A stretch of DNA of 64,000 nucleotides from Ophiosphaerella korrae (lineage: Eukaryota; Ascomycota; Dothideomycetes; Pleosporales; Phaeosphaeriaceae): the NCBI GenBank assembly GCA_028456385.1, contig JALNQF010000045.1, forward strand, positions 62,001 through 126,000. Direction: 5' to 3'. The notes below the pieces were generated by a model that worked only from the letters and a program-made list of their open reading frames with translations, did not search any database and had not been told where the DNA came from. Below are positions 33,701 to 43,728 of this stretch, piece after piece. The translations under genes and the position numbers were made by a program. Each line of letters starts with the position of its first letter. The first letter of the stretch is position 1.

Positions 33701-34341
33701 GCCTTCTTGGCGGGCGTGGTTGGTCTTTGCAGCTCGAAGAAGGCGCTTGGGGATGAGTCTCCAGGGCTCGTCTCTGGCCTCCGTGAACGGAAGTCAGCGA
33801 CGAAAGAAGACGAAGCGGCCGTCTTGGCCAAGGGCGACTCGGGCGAAGGACCCGGCGACGGATCGGTGACGGACGACGAGTCCATGGTGGAGATGGTGGT
33901 GGTGGGCGAGTTATCGGACGAGGCTGTGGAATTGCTGTCACGGCTGTCGGTGTGCATGTGGAAAGAGGAGAAGGAGGCGCCGTTTGCTGTATGACCGCTC
34001 GAGGCAGGCCGTGCTACATTGCTGCCATGTGTGTCTGTGCTGTCCTTTGGGCCGTTTGTATGCAGATCTCCTCCAAAGACTGATCCGAGTGAGGGCATGT
34101 GCATCAAGGATACGGGGCTCGTCTGCACCATAGTGGGTTTGCGCAGACGCGGAGAGGGTGCCAGTCGAGGGCAGTGGGTGGGTGTGAAGGTAAGCTCGAG
34201 TTTCTTGGAGGGAAACGAGGAATTAGTGGTACAGAAAGCTCTCTTGAGGGTGGGACTGTCAGCGTGTGGCATGGTGAGGGAGGCAGAGGAGGCAGTGGTT
34301 GTGGAGGTTGTTGTGGTGAGGGCAGCCGCGGTGGCAGCCAT
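30760..34341 (-). CDS. Dual-specificity (MAP kinase) phosphatase, Msg5-like
   Basis: The intronless frame encodes about 1193 residues from the ATG at 34341 (MAATAAAL); an in-frame ATG at 34449 would add 36. The catalytic domain lies near the middle (about 390-580). It has a YIHMPWEHNTDI strand with the general-acid loop region, and the signature HCQCGVSRSAS (Cys and Arg of CX5R at about 509-516), followed by AYDRAKKRSKWIGPNMNLI. This is the cysteine-based mechanism that removes phosphate from Tyr and Thr of MAP kinases. The long flanks are Ser/Pro-rich and disordered, with SPTK/SPR-type sites that could be kinase targets. Length and layout resemble fungal Msg5/Pmp1-type phosphatases of the cell-wall-integrity and pheromone pathways. 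Exact orthology is inferred. Confidence 0.82.
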   Translation of the reverse strand: MAATAAALTTTTSTTTASSASLTMPHADSPTLKRAFCTTNSSFPSKKLELTFTPTHCPRLAPSPRLRKPTMVQTSPVSLMHMPSLGSVFGGDLHTNGPKDSTDTHGSNVARPASSGHTANGASFSSFHMHTDSRDSNSTASSDNSPTTTISTMDSSSVTDPSPGPSPESPLAKTAASSSFVADFRSRRPETSPGDSSPSAFFELQRPTTPAKKARNLKNLGINTTTSLTNLRGHTPAPVAVIPKERNSSAPPSPLFIKPPTPPKRRPSNLSLTIGSPGSTENKPARLVIPSTPSFNRPTLRHFQSSPSLPSMGMQLPPLRPITTKASGLSEVPFEMEEEDDQEQNFDVPQSREEKPAAYPNGPICIYEAGVYLYFEPTAEQACTFDVIINVASEVKNPLTCPTSDSQKDIDARRVDGPPAENVDFAALSQRANPKSSFGMSDSSPTTPKATPVLMQTMQPGEMVIAGKTFKTPEYIHMPWEHNTDIVPDLYKLVKLMDDRVQQGKRVLIHCQCGVSRSASLIVAYGLYKDPHMSVQEAYDRAKKRSKWIGPNMNLIMQLQEFRNGLLRANDTRNYNNQGYGRRSAGLNTSRSTGTNRYSPFERDTASGSRTPRTAPLPPDCDMSMQRASTGNMIAISPGPLSAPTGAFSPGFRRSWDVSQSHFDLSTQATPTSAPSVDSAAKDLPVVSITGNDVPSSEAETTSTVQVIEPESEKTTLQLPSVPNFSRQLPLRTHESSAEVTSSHLEVGSHAGLQPLSFGALKSPNVASFNLSASGALKSPAVASFSLSSSFAPRQHFDNSELMSPVKTTFDNPWPSGYDSGPPSGDTPPYQDEEYVTQPLHMPPRSTDFLSSRLSHNSDRESLRLLSPSKPSFGLDEPPRAPTFGSSFSLFEPASSASPLTSQFPTDINSESAEVNEKELLSPRGEEFHMSAFKPEVTVDEDPFGLTSPTRFDFNPFDRPNPTIARISEPENRRPSFQAILPPSHQTFDGFASLDGTAQSQPSYQMPLKLRTLDASEHSSISTRVDSLSTSPEEQTLPSIEPHLLAYGAIPNAPETPQTPKDAFLSTAVKGIRTRFSSPNLREQRKLHKLQTEMESKLPKKTSASQHSADDIDALMSPRAEEFTRNPFHFQLHVSGDDNSPASSNETIKDGRNGHDWDEPLPRHWTPEKATADPRSPVQTGSNPIVRNIWDVL

Positions 34342-36939
34342 GAGTTGGCTGGGCTGGCTGGAACGGCTGTCCTGGTAGGCAGCAGAGCAGGAAGGCACGT
34401 CGCCAGGACGGAAGCAGCGACAGGGGACAAAGGAAGGAAGCACACACATACCGAATTGGCGGCAGCGACGAACAGCAGGTCGCGGCTGCGTGGGTAGTTT
34501 GTGAGGATGCCAGCTCCTTCAACTAAGCGCCTGGGGGAAGGAGCGACTAGGCCAGCGATGCGCCTCTGCCTGGGAATGCGGCGTGCAAGAAAACAGAGGT
34601 CGAATGGGCGGGTCGACGGGCGTGCACCAACGTCGTGTGTGGTGTCTGAGCCCGCGTGGAGTGGCCCGAGTCGCTCGAGTCGTGGGGAAGGGAAAAGGCC
34701 GTGGTGTGTCGCAGTCGCAGTCGCAGTCGCAGTCGCAGTCACGGTCGCTGTGGGTGCGACACAACACACAGCAAATTGGCTCGGAGCGTGTGTGCGTGTG
34801 TGTTGGAGAGAGCGATGACACCTGTTGCCGTCGCAGAACAGAACAGAGGCGATTGTGGTCCAGCGGGAGCGAGCGAACCACAGCGCGCGCCTGCAAACCG
34901 CACCGCCCGACACTGCCTAGCGCCCGCCCAAAATAGAACCGCCAGCGCTACGAGGCCAGCTGCAACCACTAGCACGCCATGCCGGGGGGGTGCTCATCGA
35001 GTCTACGACTGGCTGCCTACAATAACGCTCCACTCCCCCTTGGTCTTTGGCCTGCCACTCACATCCACCGCATGGCAGCATTCACGCCGCGAACCACTGC
35101 ACTCTCTGCAAAATCCTCGCTGCGTTTCTGCTGCGCTGGCCACGGCCGCTGCTGGCAATAGTCATGCTCCAGCCGCGGGCCAGCGGTGGCCACACCCCAG
35201 GGCCGCAAACTGCACCACCCTGGCCCACCTAGCTGCCGGGAACCCCCAAATAGCCCCCCTGAGGCACGCATTTGCGCACCTGGGAAGGGCTAGACGAGCA
35301 CCATCAGCCTGTCACCCCCAAGAAACACATGAACACCCTCCAGCCGTCCTGGACATCCTGGAAATCCAGCAACGGGCCTCGGACATTGGGATGCTGCTCC
35401 TTTCCCTTCTGTCTCTGTGCTGTCGCCTCGCCTTCCTAAGCCATCTGCCTCTCCGAGAGCAGACTTCTCTAGCATGAAACACAAGGCACAGAGACCCGTC
35501 CGTTGGCGTCGTCTGTGTTACGCCCATGTTTGTCGCTCTTTGCGAGCGAGCGGCGCCCCTCCGTATTCGCCGTCGCCTGCTCCATGCGACAATCTCTACC
35601 GTTTCAAGTCCTCAACACCAAGCCTACGGCGAGTTTCGACGTTTGAGATACTCAACCCATCCACCCTCACCTCACTTGCCGTGCGACGTTGCCCAGCATG
35701 CCCGTTTGACACCGACTGCCGGCTGTTCTTGCGACAGACCACTTTGGGCTCTCGCGGTTTGCCCTCCCTCCTTCCATCACCCTAGCCCGCCTAATGCGGT
35801 CTGTCCGCACTCTCAAGTGTTTCAGCGTGCTCTGCGTGGTCAGTTTCCGTTCGCGGAAGAATTGTGACGCATGGACCGTTCAACCCCAGCGACGATCCAC
35901 TGTACCGGCCTCACTTCCAAAACACGTGAGATCAAAATCGACCTGGTACCGACAATGACTACTGACTCGTAACTGCATACCCCAGATATTGAAGTATACC
36001 TCCGGGCGCTCACTCAACAGTAACCTTCCAGAATTCAATAAACCTTGAGCCTCATCCGGAGACTACAATGCTTCCTCTGCCATTTCTAAAGGTAGCGTAT
36101 CAATGCCGTTTCCAGCATATAGCGCCTCCGGCAAATTACCTCAGAAACCAAATGCGGAGCATAACAATAATCTTATCCATCATTTGAGAAGTGTCAACAG
36201 AGTATGAGGCAAGTTCCGGTAAACCCACTATGACCCGACGAGCTATACAATTATCAGCCTGCTCATTACAGGCGTAGGCAACCGGATAGGGAAGCCTGAC
36301 TTCCTCAAACATGCAACTGCAGGCGAGTAACACGTTGATTATTGCATGGCTTCCAAGGCGGTTCATACTCTGGTACGCAATATGCAATCGTTCTAAGGTG
36401 CATCACCACAGCCTAGACAGGTACCCGAAATACACCCATCATGGATGCTGTCTCGTCTATCGGATGAGTGCCTAGAAGTGTGCCTGATCTTCACGTCGAA
36501 GGTAATCATCTTGAAGCTGCCCTGTTTCATACCCTATAGCATTATAGATCCACAAAGCAATGTTACTGGAGTAGTGATGAAAACTATCATAAATTGGAGC
36601 TTGAGGTTTGAAACAGTAAACAGCCGCCGATGCCATGGGCGAGATGCTTTAAGTCAATTTGCCATGTGACGTGTACCCGGTCTTCACTAGTTTGTAGAGC
36701 AATATGTGAAACCACAATTAACATGTGCCAACAAGACGGTCCGCCGATCCAGGCTCCCGCCCCGAAAGTCACTTGCGTGATTTTTAGCCTGAGGCTCGAA
36801 GTGCATACCACGTGACGTGCCCAAGATTCTGCGCCAAGATTTCTCGGTTAGGTAAGCTCCACACACCATCAATTTCGAACCGTCGAAGTTCACGACAACA
36901 GCAGCGATACTAACAACAGCAACGCCCACACGAGACACC
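34342..36939. other. Long divergent intergenic region
   Basis: This 2.6-kb spacer separates the phosphatase and the ribosomal protein gene. Overlapping open frames up to 273 codons (34656-35477) exist on both strands. They are Arg/Pro/Ser/Cys-rich, typical of chance frames in GC-rich DNA, and none has a domain. The part next to the phosphatase is likely its long 5' leader. The last 200 bases before 36940 are probably the uL4 promoter. Confidence 0.5.
34708..34740 (+). repeat. Hexanucleotide microsatellite (GTCGCA)n
   Basis: Five and a half perfect copies of GTCGCA lie about 370 bases upstream of the phosphatase start, in its likely leader or promoter. Confidence 0.85.
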
Positions 36940-38263
36940 ATGTCGAGGCCGACCGTTACCGTCATCTCCGCCAAGGGCGAGTCCACCAAGGACACCGTCA
37001 CCGTCCCCAATGTCTTCAAGGTCAGTCCTACGACGCTGTTGCAGTTCTAGCAAAGTTCGCATGCACCACTCCAATGCGATGCAAAGACGCAATTCGACAT
37101 GGCAATAGCATGCTTGCGGCAGAACAGCCTTCAATTTCTGTTAAATCCCCCAAGAATAGTACTGACATGCTGAACAGGCGCCCATCCGCCCCGATATTGT
37201 CCATGCGGTCCACACTGGCATGAACAAGAACCGCCGCCAGCCATATGCCGTGTAAGGTATCCATACACCGCATAACAATCTCCTCTAATGCCATATCAGC
37301 TCCGAGAAGGCTGGTCACCAAACCTCTGCTGAATCATGGGGTACTGGTCGTGCCGTCGCCCGTATTCCTCGTGTCTCTGGTGGAGGAACTCACCGTGCTG
37401 GACAGGCTGCATTCGGTAACATGTGCCGCTCTGGCCGCATGTTTGCTCCCACCAAGGTCTGGCGCAAGTGGCACCAGAAGATCAACCTGAACCAGAAGCG
37501 CTTTGCTACCGCCTCTGCGCTCGCTGCTTCAGGAAGCCCTGCTCTCCTCATGGCTCGTGGTCACAACGTCAGCACCGTTCCTGAGGTTCCCCTCGTCATT
37601 TCCTCGACTGCTTTTGCCGATGCTGCTATCCGCAAGACTTCCGCTGCCGTGGCCCTGCTCAAGGCTGTCGGTGCTGGAGCTGATGTTGAGAAGGCCAAGA
37701 ACTCTCGCAAACTCCGCGCTGGTAAGGGTAAGCTGAGGGGTCGTCGTCACAAGCAGCGCCGTGGTCCTCTTGTCATCTACAACCCCGATGAGGATGGCAC
37801 AGAGCTCGTCAAGGCTTTCCGCAACATCCCCGGTGTTGAGACATCATCTGTCTACTCATTGAACCTCCTCCAGCTCGCACCTGGTGGTCACCTCGGCCGC
37901 TTCATTGTCTGGACCTCATCCGCTTTCGGTGCTCTCGACACCATCTACGGCTCTAGCACTGAGCCCTCAGCACTGAAGAAGGACTTCCTCCTTCCTTCGA
38001 CCATCATGAAGCAGCCCGACCTCAGCAAGATCATCAACTCAAGCGACATCCAGAAGGTCCTCCGCCCAGTCCGTGGCGGTGCCGTCTCCAAGCGCGGCGT
38101 TGTACAGAAGAAGAACCCGCTCAAGAACTTCCAGGTACAGCTCCGTCTCAACCCATATGCCGCGGCCTTTGCCAAGGAGAAGTTGGGCTCAAAAGCGCTC
38201 AAGAAGGATGGCAAGCCCGAGGGTGCTGCCGAGACGTTCACTACGATGCTTCACGAGAACTAG
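36940..38263 (+). CDS. rpl4: 60S ribosomal protein uL4 (L4)
   Basis: Three exons, 36940-37020, 37178-37251 and 37300-38263, give 372 residues in frame. The short first exon ([13 protein letters not shown]...) and the text after it ([60 protein letters not shown]) are diagnostic of eukaryotic L4. The long internal loop that reaches into the peptide exit tunnel is included, as is the eukaryotic C-terminal extension. Introns use GTCAGT...ACAG and GTAAGG...CAG, and early introns are common in fungal ribosomal protein genes. Codon use is strongly C-ending, as expected for high expression. It works in the cytosolic large ribosomal subunit. Confidence 0.95.
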
Positions 38264-38464
38264 ACGGTGTTTGGTAGGCGAATGGGTTTCTTAGGGTTTG
38301 ATGGATGAATCTGGGGCTATTATGATATAGCTGTCTGGATGAAATGACCTCATGAGAAGGTTTCCACCTCTCTATACAATCTTCTTACCGTGGTGATGTT
38401 GTGATTCTTCAGGCCTACTGACTCTCTACTTGTGCATCTGTGTTCTCCCCAACCCCAAACAGCT

Positions 38465-38873
38465 CTAGGCACTTTCCTCTCTTGAACATGGCTGCCCCGC
38501 CGACACATCAGCACCTCTATCAAACAAGGCTCTGGCTACATTGCCCGAGCCCTTGAACACAGTGCGCGCAATGGGGCCTTTGGGTCCTAGCATCCAATAC
38601 ATTTGCATCTGCACCGTGATCCAACAACATCTTGGTCGTGTCTACATGTCCATGGTACGCAGCAAGCATGAGCAGCGTATCGCCCGCATGATTGGTGAGG
38701 CTTATTGGGGCGCCAGCGTCTAGATATGTTTTCAACGTGGAAGTATCGCCGGTGTGTGCAAGAGAGAAGAGCTTTGATGCGAGTTCTAGGGCGGGCTCGG
38801 GGAGGGTTGTGGGTGTGGGTGTGGGTGTGGTTGTGGTTGTGGTTGGGGCGTAGGTTTCCTCGTAGGATAGCAT
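38465..38873 (-). pseudogene. Ankyrin-repeat protein gene with a one-base frameshift
   Basis: From the ATG at 38873 the frame encodes a Thr/Pro-rich N-terminus, then ankyrin repeats (AHTGDTSTLKTYLDAGA, GDTLLMLAAYHGHVDTTKMLLDHGAD, then the start of a third). At about 38578-38582 the repeat continues only in the next frame (GPIARTVFKGSGNVARALFD RGADV) and then ends at 38465. Dropping one A from the AAA there would keep the repeat in register. This is either a real frameshift or a sequencing error, and the intended product is about 135 residues. It diverges from TAF11 with a shared spacer of about 370 bases. Small two- to three-repeat proteins like this are common in fungi; the partner is unknown. 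Confidence 0.6.
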
Positions 38874-39239
38874 GGTAGTGATTGAAGATGGGAGGGACCG
38901 TAGAGGGATGGCGCCTGATTGTTAGTGGGATTACATGTTGGTAGATTGAGAGGAGTGAATAGTGTCGATGACGAAATCATGGGCTGGCCGCGTTCCGAGC
39001 GGAATGGTTGACGCGCTAGCGGCCGTTTCTTGGCGAGCTGCTTGCGACTTCATTTCACCCATCTACCTGCCACGACAACTGTGAGCCGTGAGAGCGTTGC
39101 CGCAAGCGCGTTTGTCGCTATCTTTTTGCGCAATCTCCCTGCAATCCAACTCAACACACAGGATCTGCAATCTTACCTCCCGACACGACATCCATTCGTC
39201 ACTTTACAACAGCCACGGATAAAGACGCAAAGCTCCAGC

Positions 39240-40326
39240 ATGGCGTCTCCACCTCACATTCCCACAATTGGCATGCCGCGGAAACGGGGTAGCATATCGT
39301 CTCTCAGCGGCGTAGCAAAGAAGCACAAACCCTCTCACCTCCGTAACGCCTTCTCGCCAGAATCAGAAGGAGTCGGCTCACCCCTTCGCTTCTCGCGCTC
39401 ACCTTCGGTCGATAGCGTCGCCACAACGTCAGTCGCGAACGGAGCGGGTGGGAAAAAGCGCAAGAAGAAGGGCGATGGAGATGCCGGGAGCGTCGTCAGC
39501 AGCGCACGCGGCGGCCGAGGCGGAAAAGGCGCAGAAGGAAGCATGGTCGGCGGAGAAGGCGGCGAAGGCGCAGACGGCGGCGACTACGAAGACGACGATG
39601 ACGATGACATGGGCGAAGAAATGGGCATGGCCGTCGAAGAAGGCGGCATGACCGCCGAAGAACGTCGCAACCTCGAAAAGCAACACGAACGGTACATATG
39701 TCCCCCTACCCCCTACCTCCAACCTCACCATACTAACTCTACCCAGCATGCTCATGGAATACATGACCCCCCTCCAAACCGACCGCTACGCCACCTACCG
39801 CCGCATCCGCCTCAAGCGCGAAACCGTCCGCAAACTCGTCAACCAAACACTCTCCCAATCCGTCCCCCAGCCCGTCATCATCGCCGTCACGTCCTACGCC
39901 AAATCCTTCATCGGCGACATCATCGACCGCGCCCTCACCGTCCGCGACGAATGGTCGGTAACAGCCACACACCGCCCCAACCCCGCGATTCCCCCCGCGC
40001 TCCTCATCCAGTCCCTCCAGCGCCCCAGCGCGCACATCAAGGACCCGCGCAATCGCCCCACGAACTCAGATATCCAGGGCGCGGGCATGTATCCTGAACG
40101 TGTCAACCGCGAGGTCCCGCTGTGGAACGAGATTGCCGAGGACGAGGGGCTGCAGGAGAGGCTAAGGCAGAGTAATGTAGGGCCGCTGACGCCCGCACAT
40201 TTGAGAGAGGCATTGAGGAGGTATAAGCGGGATCGGGAGGGGGGTGGTGCGGGGTTTGCTGGGTTGAGTTTGGAAGGGGTTGAGAGGGCGTGTGCGAGGA
40301 CGGGGGGGAAGAGGCTGTTTCGGTGA
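39240..40326 (+). CDS. taf11: TFIID subunit TAF11 (TAFII28 histone fold)
   Basis: Two exons, 39240-39691 and 39747-40326, with a 55-nt intron (GTACAT...TACTAAC...CCCAG), give 343 residues. The N-terminal half is disordered and carries a KKRKKK basic run and a long acidic stretch (about 115-130). The histone fold starts right at the exon junction (MLMEYMTPLQTDRYATYRRIRL, then VRKLVNQTLSQ, VIIAVTSYAKSFIGDIIDRAL; about residues 151-225). The C-terminal GPLTPAHLREALRRYKRDREGG segment is characteristic of TAF11. It pairs with TAF13 in TFIID and contacts TFIIA/TBP for RNA polymerase II initiation. The ATG at 39240 is chosen because the sequence upstream lacks family character, although an open frame extends back to 39030. 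Confidence 0.9.
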
Positions 40327-41019
40327 GGAGTAGTTATCGAGCTGGATGGAGGGGTGCGTGTGTGTGTGTGTGTGTGGATGAGCATGATGATGGCGTTCAA
40401 TAGGGGGCATAGCAACGGCGTTTTTGTGCGTTAGGAGCAAGGATTGGAACACGGGAATTTTTTTAATCCTTTTTTTTTTTTTTTCAGACGGGGCAACAGG
40501 AAGGGTTTGGCCATGGCATTTCGTACCTCGGAGCACCGGTTTTATCTATAGTTTGTTTGCACGGTGCGAGACGCGTCGAATTAACGGGCGTCGGCTAGCA
40601 TGAGGCCCACCATGAGTTGTAGGAGACATGGGACTAGGAGAGAGCTTTGTATGCCGTAGAGCCTGATATGTTGTGTTTGGAGTTGCGGTGACGTTTGCAC
40701 TTAGCCATGTACGACATGTTGCCTTTTCTTTTTTTTTTTTTTTTTTTGCTCGATTTTCACCAAGATGGCAAATTGTATCCAGGGGCTAGATCCTGAGCTA
40801 CCGACGCAGAAAGTCGGCTGCTACTTCTTTTTCTTCTAAATGTAAATGTGAGCGTCCAATGAAGTTGGTGGAAACGCAAGCATATATATACGTGTACGCT
40901 CGTTTCGACATCTCACCAACTAGTATTGCAAATTACCAGAGCCACCGATGCCGACTATGTACGGGGCCTTCCTCAGTTTCCCGTCTATATATTCTGCCCC
41001 AGACCCAATATTGACAACC
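40327..41019. other. Intergenic, convergent 3' ends
   Basis: Contains a (GT)n run (40356-40376) and two long T tracts (about 40469-40484 and 40729-40747), and no gene. The T tracts on the plus strand could be part of 3' end formation for TAF11. Confidence 0.5.
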
Positions 41020-42966
41020 TTAAACAAGCCGCACCACCCGCCCGCCTCCCACCACCATAGACACCGGCACCACAGCCCCACCCCCCTCCTCCTCCTCCGC
41101 CGCCGCCGCCGCCTCACGCATTTCCGCAGCGAGTTCCTCCCGCCCAATACCTTTCAAAATAGCCTCGGCCTCATCCAACATCGGATCGCCCACAGCCCTC
41201 AGCACGGGGTTCTCCAGCACCTTCTGCGCAACCGCAGCCGTGACCCTCAGCGCCATTTCCGGGAGCAACCCCATTTCATGCTTTGGGTCGAAGAAGAGCG
41301 CCGTGGACCGCGCTATGCACAGGCAATACGCGCCTAGCGACTGCGCTGCGACGACGATGCGTTCGCCCGGGGCGGGCGGGTAGGCCGCGTATATTTGGGC
41401 CGCGGCGGAGTACAGGATGATGCGGGCGGCCCAGTGGTTTGTCCAGGACATGAGGTACCACAGGCCGTACTCGATTAATATGCTTGGTAGGTCTTCTAGT
41501 GGTGATTCATCGATTTGCTTGCGTAGCTTGGCGGCCTCCGAGCGCTCGAAGGACGGGCATGCGGTGGATAGGTTGGAGTGCCATTCGTGGTATATAGCGT
41601 CGAGGTCGGCGCATTGCTTGCGGAGTAGGAGGGCGTCGTGCTCTGCTTTTACGCCGGGCGGCTCGAGCTTGAGGGTCTCCCATGCTTCAAGCATGGTGGG
41701 CAGCACAGTGATGGAGTCCCAGAGGGTGTCGTAGTACATCTTTGGGCGCCCTTTCCAGGGCTTGGTGAGCCATTCTGTGGTTCCTAGGAAGGTTGAGTGG
41801 CGCATTTCGAGGCATTGGGGGAGCTGTTGGGGGTTAGATGTTGACTTTGGGATGGGAGGGCGTGACAAACCCATATTTGGCGTAGTAAGAGGAATAGACC
41901 GTGGCGACGAGGATCGGAAAATAATTCTGGGTTCTGGAGACGGATTAATTGCATGAGCCCGCCTACATGGCCTTTGTAGCGGGTGGAAAAGCGGATCTGG
42001 TCTCGATCGTAGTACTGTATTCTGCTATTCAGTGACCAGCTTCTGCCAGCAATGATATTCGAGGTAGCTTACCTTTCTAAATCTTGCCGTGCGAGACTGT
42101 TGGTCCGTGATGCTGGGCACTTCTTGTCTGAAAAACTGATCCAATAGTTATGTTAGCGAGATGATGCTCCTAGATATAATCCTTGAGCAAGACAAGGAAT
42201 GCATGCGTGCTGCGCAGCATATACCCCGGCACCTCGATCCACTTGTGGCACTCACTTCATACAATGCTAGTCCATACCCAGCCATCTCCAATTCAAACAT
42301 ACCAGACCCCCGCTTCGCAAGTCGTGCAGGGTCAATGGCGCGGGTCATCCGGCGGACACCCTCACCATACAGCTCTCCACCCCTGTTCCGAAGTCCGCTG
42401 TTACGACTCTCATGCCCGACTTGAAATGCACTGGCTGCCAACATGGAACATCTGTACTATGAAATTAATTCTTGGTCCGATGAAGCGGATTCCAGAACCA
42501 TGACACCCACCTTACGATGTCGCTTTGAGTAGCCAGCTGCAAAAGCGGCGTCCACAGATCATGGGCCCAAGGTGGCTCTCTGGGCGTATTAGTCGTTGCC
42601 GGCGGCGACAGGATCAGCGAAAACCCCGTAAAGCACTCAAATTCGAGAGCCGTGCGATTAAGGTTTTTGCATCGGACGTCTGCTGGAGATGCGATAGGCT
42701 GCACGCTTTGAACGGCGTTTTTTTGCATTTGCCGCTGATATGTTCCTTTGCCATCTTGACCAACCTGGACTACGATCATATTCTGGTCATACCCACCACA
42801 CACGAAATTGCCCCGTGTGCAATTATTACATACTGGGCGCTCGAGGTCACACTGACACAGTCGTTAGCTAGGATTGGTGTTTTAAATGGCTGTAGTGGGG
42901 TCTTGCCTTCTTCTTGCGCTTCTTGCATGTGTGGCAGCCTTTGGAGCGGCCAGGAACACCAACCAT
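41020..42966 (-). CDS. Zn2Cys6 transcription factor with fungal regulatory domain (DUF3468)
   Basis: Exons read on the minus strand: 42966-42907, 42851-42511, 42451-42256, (42135-42073), 42014-41871, 41823-41020. The bracketed exon and its flanks are the least certain. Exon 1 opens with MVGVPGRSKGCHTCKKRKKK, and exon 2 continues CDLERPVCNNCTRGNFVC. This gives the six-cysteine CX2CX6CX5CX2CX6C cluster that binds two zincs and DNA. Intron 1 is GC-AG (AAG|GCAAGA...GTCAG). The remainder is the helical ligand/regulatory domain with MLAASAFQVG, LMQLIRLQNPELFSDPRRHGLFL and the EGRPK-like KPWKGRPKMYYDTLWDS segment. It is a nuclear regulator. It is adjacent to and on the same strand as the decarboxylase and dioxygenase genes, which could be its targets. 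Confidence 0.82.
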
Positions 42967-43728
42967 GATGCTGCGCTTGGTGGACCAATCGTTCGAAGGC
43001 TAGACAATCAGCGCGTCTCAAAGTAGACCCAAAGGGTGCGGGATTATAGAACGACTGTTGGATGATGACATGTGAGGATGTTCGTGATGTGTCAATCTAG
43101 CCTAATATAGAAGCATTGCGCGCTGGCCCCCTGTCTCGCAGGATTCTGGCGCACCAATTATGTGGGGACAACGCTGATCTACATATACCAACGTGTCCCA
43201 GAGCTTGCTTGCTTGGATGCTTGATACTTAGGGACGAGTATGATAGGTATTTACATGAGTGCGATGGTGTCGAGGGCTTCGTGGGCTTGGCGATTTAAAC
43301 TCTTATCCAAGAAGTACGTACAAGGTGAATATGATTGAGGGATGGCGAAAGTTAGACAGAAGGGAAATCTCCATGCAATATCAAGAGTGCGTACATTTAC
43401 CACTAACATTGAAAAAAACCGGCGACATAAAGAACTGGATAAATCTAAGCAACAACCTCCCCACTTCTAGAGCTGCATCATGAACAACCGCCCATATGTT
43501 CGCAAGAAGCGGTATTTCGAACTGATCGAATAACAAGAACAATGGCAAAATATGAGAAACATAGGTTTACATCAACCACGCAAAAATAAGTATGCAAGGA
43601 TTTCAATATTTCCCAGCCCTATATCATAATATAGGATATATACCTCTTCTCCTTAGAAAAAAAAAGGGGGGGGGGCAAGCTACATCCCCACAATCCCCTC
43701 CATAATCCATCCTACTTAACCTACCTCC
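42967..43728. other. Intergenic, nothing recognised
   Basis: The spacer between the regulator start and the decarboxylase end holds short frames without character, and a run of A followed by G at about 43657-43677. Confidence 0.5.

Noticed and set aside
34656..35477. 273-codon open frame upstream of the phosphatase gene
   Set aside because: Arg/Pro/Cys/His-rich without domain, overlaps other long frames on both strands in GC-rich DNA and in the probable leader of the phosphatase gene.
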